Assembly (NCBI GenBank): GCA_013399115.1
Contig: VXAA01000167.1
Span: 484,165 to 548,164, forward strand
Source: Anseranas semipalmata
Taxonomy: Eukaryota > Chordata > Aves > Anseriformes > Anseranatidae
Direction: 5' to 3'
Length of the DNA stretch: 64,000 nucleotides
Shown: positions 25,846 through 39,400 of the stretch, one piece after another
How the letters are laid out: every line of letters starts with the position of its first letter
Position numbering within the stretch: the first letter of the stretch is position 1
The notes under the pieces: generated by a model
What the model saw: only the letters and a program-made list of their open reading frames with translations
What the model was told of the DNA's origin: nothing
The model's database searches: none
Position numbers and translations under genes: made by a program

Positions 25846-25881
25846 CATGGAAACATTTTTTAACAACATATTCATTCACTC

Positions 25882-25905
25882 AAAAAAAAAAAAAAAAAAA
25901 AAAAA
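25882..25905 (+). repeat. Poly(A) run (A24) downstream of GC-rich repeat
   Basis: An uninterrupted A24 run lies 37 bases after the recognisable end of copy B. It could be the tail of a retroposed element that includes copy B. Confidence 0.9.
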
Positions 25906-28167
25906 TTAAAGTAAGCTTTTTCATAACTTTAACACTTCCCAGAACGAAACCTTTTCTTCCAACTCAAAGCTCATATTCACAGGACTTTTGTCCTCTCTCT
26001 CAATTTGCATTGAATTCAATAGTGCAAACTGAACTGTGAATCAGCTGCCACACTCTGAATCATCAAAATACTTCTTTATTACTAACAGACATTAAAACTG
26101 ACATCTTGTTCAAGTGGGAAGAGTAATGCAGGTTTAAAGCATCCTTGTAAGATAGTGGTGTGTGTAGAAAGCACAAGGGTGTTGTGTAATGGGAAGAGCA
26201 GCCTGGAATCGATTCTGCCAGCTTTTCCTGGGGAAAACTGCCAGAGACTTTGAGCTGTTAAGTCAATGTTGCCTTTTAATGAAGTTTCTGGCACATCTGA
26301 TGCTAAAAGTCCCCTCAAGGGAAAATATTGTAAATCCGGCTGGTAGTGCTAGAAACAAAGCTCATAGGCTGGGTAGGAGGTTGTTTCTCCTAGCGTTTTT
26401 TGGGAGCTGGGGAGAGGTGCTGCTTCCCATCCCGCAGGGCTAGCCCTGGGGAAATGCAGCCGGGAACGACCACCCAGTCGTTTTCTGCCAAGGGAGTGCT
26501 TGCTGTGACTGCCAGAGGTGGCACTGAGCCCTGGGTGTGAGCAGGGAGCCAAGGATGTCCAACAGAACCCCTGCATGGAAACTCATGACAATAAATAGCA
26601 TAATGTATGAAATAAACTATGAGTAGATAAGGGGAATACACACACCGAGAGGCTTGTGAGTCTTGTGTTTCAAAATAGGCAATACTCGAAGAACTTCATG
26701 ATTGTATGCATAAGTTTGAAAGGAAGCATTTAGAAAGTATTTATGCTGAAAAATAAAATTTTACTTCAAAAACTGCTTGTAGACATCAGTCAGTTAGGGA
26801 AAACACCCTTTTAACTTTCTTTATGAATTTCAGAAATAACTTTTCAAAGATGAATTCTGTGTACTTGCACTTGGGAAACGTAGACAAATACACTAGTGCA
26901 ACATCTGTTGCATATCTATTTAATAATATTGAGGTTATCACTTGAGACTGATGTATACTATAACATTAAGTACAAGAGAGATACTGAGACAGGACTGCCA
27001 TTTGGGCAGTCCAGGAATCTGCCACAGCCTGCTTTGTTGTATCTCCTTATCTTCATTTCTGATACGCTTCTGTGAAATTCTCCTGCTTTGAAGAAATAAA
27101 ATGTTTAGTTAATTTATTTTTTATTTATTTATTTTTTCCCCAAAGAATAAGGTGCTGCTAATTAGCAGTGGGCTTTCTCCATATTTGTACTTATCCCATC
27201 ACTGCCTACTGCACAACTTGGTTGAAGCAACAGGATAACTTATCTGATATAGATAACTTGATAAAGCACACCAGTGGTCTTACGATGCACATTCTATATT
27301 TCATAATGTATGAAGCTGATTCAACTAGAAAGAGTTTCTTCTGGTCTAACAGATAAATATATATTTAACAGATCTAACAGGTATGTATCTAACAGATAAA
27401 TATATGTTTAAGAAATTCAGAAGGGAATTGCGAATGCTTCTGATAGGCCATAGTGGTAGCTTAAAATCTTTTCTACATATACGGTGAAGTCATTTTTTTA
27501 CTATATGCATTGCATAATTAGTTTAAAGAGCTCTTATTTTAAGCAAACATCTTAATTGGTTATATCAACCACACTTGTTAGATATTTGTCTCTAAAATGT
27601 GATGTCTTTTTGGAGGTGGTGTGGTTGTTAGCATAAATACCTATTTAGGCTCCTCATTGTGAAATGATTATTTGAGTTTTCGAAAGCTTTTTCTGTGGAG
27701 TAGTTTAACTTCAGATTACTGGGAAGTCATACTATGCCCAAGGTATTAATATGCACTAGTGTGCGCTAATATTACAAGCAATTGCATAATTTAAGGCTGC
27801 AGTAAAATGCAACTTCAGAAAAGTTTGGAAGTGAGTTTTGCATTAGACCTGAACAAATACTGCAAAAGAACTTCAACAAATATTTTAATCTTTCAGTAAT
27901 TTCAATTTTATACTCATTATATCACTTTTTGTAATCACTTTCTGTAAATTTTCCCTTTTAATCCTCAGAAAGCATAAGGAATATCAGTTTGTTCATAGGC
28001 ACTTACAAAACTGTCAATTTATCTCAGTCTAAGTATGAATTAAACATTCTACTCTAATTACCATTCTCTTAAAACCATGTGCAGGCTGATAGAGTCAGCT
28101 GCAACCAAAGAGTTCAAAACTTTTTCTTACTTACTTAAGATTTTTTTTCAAGAAATTGTGTACAGTG
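25906..28167. other. AT-rich non-coding stretch
   Basis: No supportable gene. It holds a 24-base direct repeat pair at 27345-27411 and TTTAT-rich patches near 27.1 kb. Otherwise it resembles unique intron or intergenic DNA. Confidence 0.6.
27345..27411 (+). repeat. Short local direct repeats (TCTAACAGATAAATATAT unit)
   Basis: A 24-base word at 27345-27368 recurs at 27388-27411 with one mismatch, and its first eight bases (TCTAACAG) recur once in between at 27373. This is a small local tandem expansion. Confidence 0.85.
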
Positions 28168-28352
28168 TTTCTTTCTTTTTCTTTTCTTTTCTTTTCTTTT
28201 CTTTTCTTTTCTTTTCTTTTCTTTTCTTTTCTTTTCTTTTCTTTTCTTTTCTTTTCTTTTCTTTTCTTTTTCTTTTTTTCTTTTCTTTTCTTTTCTTTTC
28301 TTTTCTTTTCTTTTCTTTTCTTTTCTTTTCTTTTCTTTTCTTTTCTTTTCTT
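28168..28352 (+). repeat. (CTTTT)n microsatellite
   Basis: About 185 bases of CTTTT units with one interruption near 28269-28281 where T runs lengthen. It is pure pyrimidine on the plus strand, with the same unit and same strand as the array at 21445. Long open frames over it are artefacts. Confidence 0.98.
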
Positions 28353-31300
28353 GAGAAATAAAATAGCATTTCAAAAGAGCTTCTAGTTTCCTCATTTTTT
28401 GGGATACTACCAACTTTCAAAACAAACATCAGTTCTATAAAAATTCTTTGGACTGACTTATCTCACAATGCAGCAGAGAAATGATTACTTTAGATAGTAC
28501 ATAAAATAGTCCCCTTGTCTTGGAAATCTTAAGTATCTATAGGGCTAGGAAAGGCACACCAGTGGATATTTACATCAGCAAATTTCTCAGTATCTAATGT
28601 ATCTGGCTGTTCTCTGCATTCTTTTTGTATAGTCAGTGCAGGAAGTGAGCAAGAGGGCTCCAGGGGCAGTTTAGAGCTGGAATCTCTGCTTTTCGCTCTG
28701 GATTTCCCTTTAGAAAAAGCCCCGGACTTACAGTCTTCCTATTGGCTATAAGTGAGACTAGCTGGTTAAATTAGGTGCCTAAAACTGCAGATTGTTAATA
28801 TCTCCATGGTTTGTATGCGTATCTCTGTGTATTGCACAGGTTGTAGCCTGTGTCATATTATCACTTCTCTGTTTTTGGGTTCTCTCTGCTATTTAACCTT
28901 CCTGCAGGATTCCACTGCAGCAAAACAAAAGCACTTCTGTCCCCAGGCTGGGACCCAGGTACTGTCTCACTTCTGTTAATTTAGTATGGAACTGGGCCAG
29001 CTCAGCTACATTTCTCTCCTTCTAGAGTATGCAGCCATATAGTTTTACTGAAAGTAGAAGGTTAGTTAGCCAGTGGAACAAAAGATCACTTTAGAGAGGT
29101 GATGTTATAACTTTAAGTGTCCTATAATTTTCTCCCTTGATCTTATACATTATCAAAAGCTAATTTGGGTGGGATTCCCCTTCTGAGATAAACGAAAGGA
29201 ATTGACCCAGCCTGCAGTCCTCTGGCAAATACAGAATTCCTTGAGGCTTGGTATGGGCTTTGTCTCCCAAAGAACACACCCTAAGTCTATTTTTCTTAGT
29301 TTTTGATTGTTCTCATTATATGGTTTGCTGTTTTTTGATCACCCATACTCCAAGATAAAGGTTGATTCTCAAATCACACCTTTTCCAGAGTTTTAAAGAC
29401 AAAACACAGAGGGGTTGTCTTGCAAAGAACATCCACAGACATGTTGGCTATCTTATAGTATATTGACAAGTCTCCGTTCAGATAAGTAGAGAAACTCTAC
29501 TTGTGAATATAAACCATTTAAGTGAGAACAAACCATTTAAGAGTGGGAAAGGCTGTGACAGATCACAGTTGCTCACATCAGTATGGAAGCTTATGAGATC
29601 TTAAAAAGCACTTAAAGCAAAACACATTTTATGTGGAAGCAGTGTTCACTCTGAGACTGCCCTGTGTTGTGAATCAAACACTGATAAATGGGGATGATTA
29701 GGAAATTCCCTTTGAAAACTCCATCCTGGTCAAACCTAAAACACTTCTGTAGACATATGCTTTAAAGTCCCAGCTGCTGTCTAAGTCTGCAACCTTTTGA
29801 ACACTCCTGACTTTTAATGAAGCCAATAAAAACTGCTGACATTTTTCACACACAAAAGGTGCTTGAGTCTTTGCAGCTTTGACTCATTAGTGAACTATCA
29901 TACCCTTCTGACACCTGCAAGAAGGACATTAGAGACCATGGCATCTTAATTGCAAGCCAAAGTCTCTACATTCTGCTGCAGTAAGCAATCAGAAAACTGC
30001 AATGTAAAACAATGTATAAACCTGGAAGCAAGAAGCAGATTGGATCATGAAGGCTGCTGTTTTTGAAGGTCTTCTGCAGAAAAGAAGAAATAAAATTCTA
30101 AATCTTGTTAAGCTGATGAGTGATCTTTCTCTCCACATATTGAAACAATTGTGCAATACTGATGCTGAAGGCCCAGCCTAACAGCATTCAGAGATGCTTT
30201 CTGAAGATCCCACAGGACAGAACCTGTAAACATTTAAATGTGATTTCCAAGTTTGCCAAGACAACATTGCAATGTATTTGAAAGACGAGCTGAAGCCCAC
30301 ACACTTCCTAAATTCCATTGCAGGGAGGAAGGCAGGGAAAACAGACCTGGCTATGATACTGCTCCATGACTCTAACTACACTAAAATTATATATTTTTTA
30401 ATGTATACTGTCTGCATTTGTTTGACAGGCTACTGGACAAATTCTCCATTTTATCTACTTTAAGTTACCATACCTATATATGGGAAGATTTTGCAAATCT
30501 GAAGCTTAACAGGATCTCAGTTTATGGCCATAGGCCTAAATTCTGAAGTACTCATCCAGCATCATTATCTCTGCTGGACTGTTCCCCAACATGGTTTGCT
30601 TATGTAAACACAAGTTATGGATGTGACATCTCTCCACCTCCAAGAAGAGGGAAAAGGAAAGAGGGAATAAAGATGTTTCAAAAAAAAAAAAAAAAAGTTC
30701 AAACAAAGATGATAGTCTTTTTTATAAAATGGTAAGCCACTGCTGAACTTTGTCTCTTAAAAACAACTGAAGAAAGTAGCTTACATTGCCAAAGTCACCT
30801 GGGACTCTTTGTAGTGCTTTTAGGGACGTGAGAATTAAACATAAAAACATAATCTCAATGATTCAAGCTTTATTTTTTTCCTTTAGTGTGTAAAAGGGAC
30901 TGAAGTACTTTTATCCTCTAAATTAGGAGCAATTCCAATATAATCAGGAATTCAGAAAAGATCGCTTTCAAGAGTTTGTTTGGTATATCCCAGGTGAGAT
31001 TTTCAGCAACGATCAAAAAAGAAGAGCTAAGGCTTTTAAAATAAACAAATCCAGATTTTATTAGAATATAAAATGGATATTTAACTTTTTAATAGAAAAA
31101 ACTCAAATTGGCAGAACAAGATAGTTTTCAAACTCTGTTTATTTCTATTCTAGTTATTTTCTGCCCATTGTATCCCTGCTTGATTGGTTATCTTTCTGTA
31201 GCCTTCTGAATTGCATCAAACTTTGCACAGGATGCTTCCTCCATTTTTTTTTTGTTTGTTTGTTTGTTTTGTTCAGTATTCTTATTACTAATATCCTTGC

Positions 31301-34300
31301 TTGCTTCTAGAAGTGAATGGATTCAGCCATGTTAAGGATGCATTTGCTTGCTTCGTCCAAGGGAGTTTCTATAACCTCCTGTTTTCAGAGATACATGGCG
31401 TGGCATAAGGCAGCTCTTCTGTAGTGCTTTGAACTCAAAATTCTACTGCAGTCCTTTCACTAGCTTAGTGTCATGTTCAGGAAAACTTGCCTGTATTGTC
31501 AGCCATTCAAGTAGGTACATAAAAACTTGTTTCAGTTATGCAAATATTTTCTTGGTGTTGGAATGGTCTTTCCTCCTTTTTTGCCTCTTTTTACATTCTT
31601 AGGATATAAATGTGTATTTTCTAAAATATATAATGTAGAAAAACAGACCAGGAAAGTTCTCAGAATTGCATTTCACAGTCCTTGGATATTTTGTTATTTT
31701 TGTTGTCAATTCTGACATTGAATTTTGTCTTTATTAATGGATCTCCTGAAATTGCTTGTTTCCTTCGTATTTAAGTTAATAAATTAAATGACCTTATTCT
31801 CTCCACTTATCTGTTATGAAACTCTCCATATATAGCATCTCCTAATATTCAGTAGCAATGCAAGAAAGTTTGCTGTCTTATAATGTTTGTTAAATGTATT
31901 CTGTTTTTGAATCAATATTGAGGTTTGCAATGTACGGTTGTGGTCAAATCTATGATAAATGATCTTTTCATCAGTGTTATTAAATACAGTGCTTATAGAG
32001 TATTTATCTATTAACATGCTGTCATCCTGGAGGAATTCATATGAAACCAGATTATACTTGCATAAAGAATTCCTGTAGTTTCTTCAGATTCTAACAAATT
32101 ACATTTAGGATTCATCTTTCTTTGCTTCTTCCACCCTTCCCCCAACAACTTTTTTCCTTTCCCCTCCTTCTCTGTTGATATACTCATTATTTTCTGAATG
32201 AATGCCAACACCGTAGCAGATTTTTCAAAGACTCTCATCGTAGCAGACATTTTGAGCTATGGCTTTGACAGATTGCACATTTTGAAAGTGCGATACTGTA
32301 GCAAGCTTTTTAGTAAATTTGGCAGACTACATACTGTCTCGAAATCCACTGATGAAAAGTGAAAAATCTATTAGATGTAGGTTGGCAGGATACATGTGAC
32401 CTGCTGACAGGCTGTGCACATATTTTATTTGATTCCAGGAGCAAGGAATCCAATTCTCCAGGGTTTATGAAGAATTGCAGTAAATGTCACTTACAGAATG
32501 AAAAAAAAGACAGTCTTGGAAGAGGGAGATTGTAGGAGATGACTAAAAAAAGAGTTCTAAAAGCCTTTGTCTTACATATAGGGGTTTTACTGAAAATATG
32601 ATTGGTAGAGAATAGATAGCAGCTGTGATAGTAGTAGCTATGCTGCTAAAGAGCTTATTGAATTCTCTTCCTTTGTTGGAGAAAGAATTTGAAAGTAGAG
32701 GAAACCCTTTCATTTTCCAGTGCTCAAAATAGTGCTTACAGTTGTGATCTCGACTCTCTGTTTTTGATGCTAGGTCTGGGACACTCAGCATCCCATGATT
32801 TCTCTGCAGGAAAGAGCTCAGCTCCCCCAAATAGAGGGTTTTCAAAACAATTTATTTGCAGACAGAAAAGCTGCTCTGATGAATTTCCCTTCTGGCTTTA
32901 AAAATCTCTTATCTTGCTTGGTGGTTCCTCAAAAGGTGTTTCTGTTATGCACTGTCTTGTATGTGAGGCTGTTGAAGCTAACATTCAGTGAGTTTGGGTA
33001 CAAGAAGCATCCTGTGCATATCTGTGTCTAACCTGCAGTGTCATGTGTTTGAATCCTCATGCTGATGCTGCCCAAAGGGGTTATAGGACCTTCCTCTCCA
33101 TCCCTGACTACATATTTTCACCTTTATCTTTGTATTGACGTTGGCCTTTGGAACCCTATGGTTAGTTGAATCAAACTGCTGATCTAACTGAAAACTAATC
33201 ATAGCACAACAAGAAAAAAAAAAAACAAGAGTTCACAGCTGGATCAGGACGCTTGATGGACGTATGGGTAACAGTATTGATGCAAAGAGGGGAGGAAACA
33301 CACTTTTACAGCAGGTAGAGGGCAGAACTACATTTCTAGTAGCAACTTCACTTTGTAATTTTTTTTTAATTCAGTGCAGTCTAATGCACCCTTCAAAGAA
33401 ATGAATGGCTTACCCAACTCTCTCCAAGACTGTGGTTAGACAGGCTGCTATTCAAAGTGTCACATGTGAAACTGGAGGCATCTACATTGCAGCTCATTGC
33501 TGTATAAGGAGATCTTAACAGCTATTTCTTTAATCCCTTCATAAAATTCCTACATTAGGTAATAGTTGAAGAGTATTAAAACAGGTCTTACCAAAATAGA
33601 TAAATTGGCTATCAGATTTTCTGTCTTCTGTGGAAGTACGCTTCATCACACATTCATGCTCATTTCCTTTTCTCAAGGGAAGTGGTTGTACTACTTACAT
33701 ATTTTGGAATTTTTCATTGCAAAAACAATATGCTTTTCTGAGTTTTTAATATTCAGTATTTAATATTCAATATTCAGTATTCCCCTGGAAAACATATAGT
33801 CTTAGCACTGACCATGTTGTGATGTACTAGTACAGAAACACATACAAAACATTACATATTACTTGTTGATTAACATTTGCACAGGCAGGGCAAAGCAGGT
33901 GCATTTTTCATGTCTATTCCTTTCTTTATAATTTTTAGGGACAATAAACTGGGAAGCAGAAAGATAAAGAATGAAAAAGATGAAACAAAGACTCTTTAAC
34001 AAGAGAAAGGAATATAAAATTTTTTTAATAAATCAGAGCTACCGAGTTTGGAGTCTATAGCTTTACTTTCTAGTAATCAAAACTGATTCCTACTTCTAAT
34101 ACTTTCTTTTGTGTTACAAAATATAAAATAAGGAAAGTTTTTCTCAGATAAGAAATAGAATGTAGGGATCGTGATCCATACTGAATTCTCTAAGTTAAGC
34201 TTTGTGTTCTTCTATCTTAGACTTGACTTATAGACCTTAGACTGTTTTAGGGAGACCTATTCTGTTTTAGCAAGATCAACACTGGCACTGGAGACAGAGA

Positions 34301-36364
34301 GTAACTTAAAATGTCACAGGAGATAGAAGTGTCCTAAGGGGTTGGAAGGCATGTATAATTTCTGTGAGCAGGGTAGGATGTAAAGGAGAGAAATTACAGG
34401 CTTATAATGATGCTTATAAGGACATTGATACAGCTTTTTGCACATCTGACATGGCTAACTGCTGATATGCAGTGTGGATCTGTCCCATGAGGCAATTTTA
34501 CATAGCAGCTATAAATCCAAGAGAGGGGTTGCACAATTTGTAGCCCGCTTAACAATTCTCTTGGCCACGAGGAAGGGGTGGCCAGATTGCCCAGCCAGTC
34601 ACTGGCATGTGAAGTCACCTTGCCAATGCATTTGTCCTCCCAGATTGCCCCAACCCCACATCAGAAACTGCTTAACAAGCATGGGTTAGGCAGGCTGGTG
34701 CTGATGTCTGAAAACTCTGGAAAAGGAAAAGAGAAATAGGTGATGTAGGAATATAGGGGATGTGGGCAAGGGGATGGATGTTTGGAAATAAAAGTGAGGA
34801 AATAGTGCTAGGAGGGAAGTTAAAGACACTGGGGTGAAGTGAAAGGGGAAGAGTGCAGAAGAAAGTATTTAAGTTTTGGCACCCTTGACCTTGAAAAACA
34901 GCAGTCTGAGTTGTAGAAAACTAAGCTGCAGATAACTGGGCTGTGGTTACAGATTCAGAAAGTTGGGTCTGACAAGGTAAATGGGAATACATAATTAACT
35001 ATAAAAATTGAGACAGTATTTGTGTGATTTCTGTTATATAGAAGGTATTTATAAAAAGTTTAGAATGTATTTTATGTGTTTGCTATAAATAACGTGGCAA
35101 AGTATTTTTCTCTGGACTTTCAGTATAGGCTGTTGTGAGGGGCAGCATATTGGATAAAATACAACATTTTTTGTTTTGCTCCACTATGTCAGCTCCTAGT
35201 TTAAGTATTAGTTTAGAATAATGTACCACCCATCAATCACAACTTCCACGTCTCCATACTTTCCTTTGTTGTCATCTTCAATCTTGAACTGGCATGTTCC
35301 AAATATGTGTCAGTTTTTAATCGGTGTAGCCAGAATGGCATCCAACCTTTTGCAAGTTTTAGTGCACTTTTTCTGAACTGACATCTGATCTGTCAAATTC
35401 ACACCTCTTGAAAATGTGAAGATGTAGGCAACAGGGTTAGTATAAGAATTATGTAATTGTGAGAGAAAATGTATAAAAGCTTTTCAGTAAATTCTTTTTT
35501 TAACACCATATATAAGAATACCATTATTTCATCATTTGTATTACTATTATTATTATCATTATTTTTAAAACAGTTCTCACAATTCAATTATTCTCCAAAT
35601 ATAAATACATGAAATCATCACCCTTAGTACTAAGTCACTATCTTCTGGGAAAATATAATTCCACTTATTGCAACACACTGCTTGTAAGGAACAAGATAAT
35701 TGTGAACAACAAGGGGTGGGCACTGACTTCCTAAAGGAGAAAAAAGAAAATCCCTTGCAGATTTGGTAACAGTTGTCCTTTTTGCTTTTTTGTTTTTGAC
35801 TTTTGTTTTCACTTTGAATACACACTTCAAAGCGTTTTACTGAGCTATGAAACTACTTTCTTCAGTTCACTGGGGAGGAATTGACATTCTTGCAGATGCA
35901 TGTGATCTAGCTGTATAGTTACAGAATTGAAAACGCCTTGCTAGTCACATACATTTGCATTAAAAATCATATACAATATCTTTCAGCTAATCACTTTTGC
36001 ACTTGTTTGACGTACCGAAGCACTTGTGCTGAAGGACTGACAGCATTAAACAGAAGCACTTGTGCAGATAGACAGACAGCACTAAAATGTATTAGGGACT
36101 GTGATGAGAGCAGGCACATTGGGAGTGCTTGAACCCACAAGTGACTAAAGGTTAATGTTGCCATGTGGACTGTTCACTTGCTCTCATGTCACTATTCAGA
36201 AATATGAAGTCTCCATCCAAGCTTTGTTGGATCTCAGAGGCAGAAAGAGAAGTGTGTAAACTATGCATATGTCCTTGGAAGGGTTTGATTTATTAAGCAT
36301 CTGAATTACAGGCTGAGAATGCTGAGTTCAATTCAAAGTAAAAAAAAACACTGACCATCTCTTA
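28353..36364. other. AT-rich non-coding stretch
   Basis: No supportable gene. It contains an A17 run near 30680, small AT repeats around 33747-33782 and a 36-bp tandem duplication at 36.0 kb (listed separately). Short open frames lack domains and splice context. Confidence 0.6.
36017..36088 (+). repeat. 36-bp imperfect tandem duplication
   Basis: Two adjacent 36-base units, 36017-36052 and 36053-36088, both begin GAAGCACTTGTGC and share a GACAGCA.TAAA segment near the end. They differ at about five positions. The open frame across them shows the repeat at peptide level (RSTCAEGLTAL then RSTCADRQTAL), but nothing else supports coding. Confidence 0.85.
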
Positions 36365-36495
36365 TGAGTAACATAGTGATTAGAGCACTTAGAAAGTGGA
36401 AAACCTAGGATTGAATTCATAGCTTTTGTTGAAGGGACTTGAATCCTGAACTCCTACTTCACAGAAGTATGCCATGACCATTGGGGTACAAGCAT
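36365..36495. repeat. Inverted tRNA-like repeat element
   Basis: The left arm (about 36371-36419) carries tRNA-promoter-like words: an A-box-like TAGTGATTAGAGCACTT and a B-box-like AGGATTGAATTC. The right arm (about 36431-36490) is their imperfect inverted copy, reading AGGATTCAAGTCC in reverse complement. The general pattern (GTTAGAGCACT...GGTTCAA) is that of tRNA-derived repeats in amniotes. The two halves are head to head around a short spacer, as at 14180-14270. Confidence 0.55.
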
Positions 36496-39400
36496 GTCTA
36501 AGCTGCAAGGGTGGATAATTTCATCTTTGGCAATATTAGTTTCTCTGTGCAGAAAGGAGCACTGGAATCAGGGGCTGGAGTCATCATAAAAGAGCAAGTA
36601 GAAACCCAAGTACGAACACTCATGTGGATGTTACTGGAAGAGAAGGATGCTCCTGGGGCTGCCTATGGGTTTTGTGTTAAGGACTGATTGGAGGAGTGCA
36701 TCAGTCCTGGAAAGCGCTGGAAAGCAAGATCATACCCCAGAACAGCAAATCTACAAAGGAGTGGTTTGATTTTCATATAAGTATAGAAATGTCACTTGAA
36801 GCATTTACTTGCTCATTTACATCACTCTTGTCCTAATCAGAAGCACTCTGAATTTGATGAGCTTTTCCATTGATTTTTATAGTGTTGGCTCAGGCTGTAA
36901 ATTTAAAACTGACAGTGCCTCTGTCAAAGAAGTATTGTATTACATTTCAGACAATGTTTACCAGTGATGATAAGAGTTGTCATTTTGATTACAAAAAGAG
37001 GCTCTGCAGGGAGTTGCTAATAGTAGCTTTAATAAAGTGTCAGGCCATAAAAGACCAGAAGAACTCAATATAAATTATAATTGTGCTTTAATTTATAATT
37101 GTTGTCTTACAAAATGTTCTCTAAGGAATCTTTTCAAAATAAATCATCCATACAGCTCTGTTCTTAATGGAAGAGGAATGAAGCATTGCATTTTACCTGT
37201 GGACAATAAAAATATTCAAATAATTGCCTTTTATAATACAGTGCAAAATAAAATATTTGAAATACCAAATAAAATATTTAGAATTCAAGAATTTGTAGGT
37301 CCTGTGATTCTAATTCTCTTTCTCAGCAAAACATGGTTTATTCCTTTATTTCTTCTGGGAGCAATACCATATTAACCCCAGGCAGCATCAAGCATAAAGT
37401 TAAAGTGACAGGACTATGTTCCTCAAGGGAGGAAGTTAGGATGCTTCTTACATTTGCATCACAGATCAAAGCATGGTTTGGGATGGGTGCTGAATGAATG
37501 TACAAAATTCAAAGGACATTTAAGGCTAATAGCTCTAATTAGTGGTTTAACAGACTGCTTTAATGGCATAATAGGAATTTCATGTAGCATAACATAACAA
37601 AGGGAGCCTCTGTATCTTAAAGTAAATGAAGATCTGAATTCAGCCAAAATTCTACCTGATAAAGCTTTTTAAAAAATTTCTTTCTACTATGGAATAAGTT
37701 TAATAACAATATATTTTTTTTTGGCATTATATAACATCTTTCACCTTTCAAAACAATATGAGCAACCTAACAGTAGCAAAGTATTTTTCATACAATGGCA
37801 AGGAGCCATATACGTTATCAGATAACTGATAATTTGTCATTAATTAAGTCCTCTTACTTTCTTGAAGGCAGGAATGGGCAAACCATATTCTGCCCACAGC
37901 TCATTAATAGTGGTCCTTCTCCCTGGGTGCTGAGCACCAGGAGGGCTTGCTGCAGTCTGTCATCCTGAATCCTCCCCTTCTCTCTGTGTGCTGGGACAGT
38001 AAACACAGAGATATTAATATTTAGACTGCAATCAAAGGATCATGCTGTTTTAAATCATCCTATTATCATATTTATTTCTTCTTGTCTTTCTTTCCTGTGG
38101 TGAATTTAACTATCTGCTGTTTATGTAATTTCTTACATAAAGCCTCTGTTTTAGAGGTTCTACAGCTAGAAGTAAAACACTTAAAAACACATACACACCA
38201 GAATGGGTAAAATGACCATTTGTTGATGTCTGTTGCTTACACAATTTACAAGGATGTATGTTGAAAGTAAGGCTATTTAATACTCTATGGATTTTCACAG
38301 AAGATTGACCCAAAGCTCTGTTGTATTTTTCCTGTAATTGTAATAAAAAAATAAAAGAGTGTTTAGTGACTTCATTGTTTTTGGAGCAGTTTGAAATTTA
38401 TCCTTTAAAATGCAAAAACAATTTGACTTAGAGAAATGAAGAGAAAAGGAATTAGACATGACCACAATCTAAGAACTGTAACATAATAAATGTATCTACA
38501 AACTTATTTATGTCTTTCTCTATTGACTAACATCTGATTTGCCTTTTTCTATCTGTCAGCTTTCCTAAGCTCTGAGCTCAAGCTAGGTAATACTATGGGG
38601 ATGGACAGATATGTCTATAAAGGCAACCCGATACCAGATGGCCCTGGGGATGTTGTGAAATGTGTGTGTTTCAAAAGAGAAGCTACAAATAAAATAATAG
38701 AAAAAAATGCATGTTTAGTATTGGCCTTTGAGCTGGCATGGCAGGACTGGGAGAACTGTACTGCTTAGGCATTTTGAAGGTGGACATATGAAGTTGTACA
38801 TACCATGAACTGGAATTCTTGGTCTGAAAGGTTTGACTCTTGAAACAAATAGGGTATTTTGCATATCTGATCAATTAAGATAATGTGGATTTGTTTAATT
38901 TTTGTTGTAGAAACAATGAGTCCATGGGATAATATGGGAATGGTGCGGAGTGACAGCAGTATAGCAATCTCTTCCTGATTTGAATACTCGATCAAGGACC
39001 TGTTCTGGGAGACCTGGGGTGTCCAGCAGAGCGGTTCTCATTTCTAGCCTTTTCTCTGCATTTCTGTTACCAGCTATTTCCATGTCTCAACCTAGTGCCT
39101 GCGATGCTTTGGAGCAGGTTTTGAAGCTTGTGCTTCACTGGATGTTAAATTTTCTTATTAACATCGAAAATATGACCTCAGAAAATAATAGTTTTTGGTT
39201 CTCTCTTGCTCACCTCATTAAAAGCTGTACAGATATTGGAACATTGCTCTTATGGGAGATCTGAAGGTATGCATTAATCTTTTAATTAATAATTTAAAAG
39301 AAAAATGATTCTCTTTGTGCATATGAGCTTATTCTTAACAGGGTGATCAAAATGAAATGCAAGGGACAAAAACGCAGGTCTGAAATAGCTGGCACAGCAT

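Noticed and set aside
28077..28429. Open frames of 76-94 codons around 28.2 kb
   Set aside because: Same artefact over the CTTTT array.
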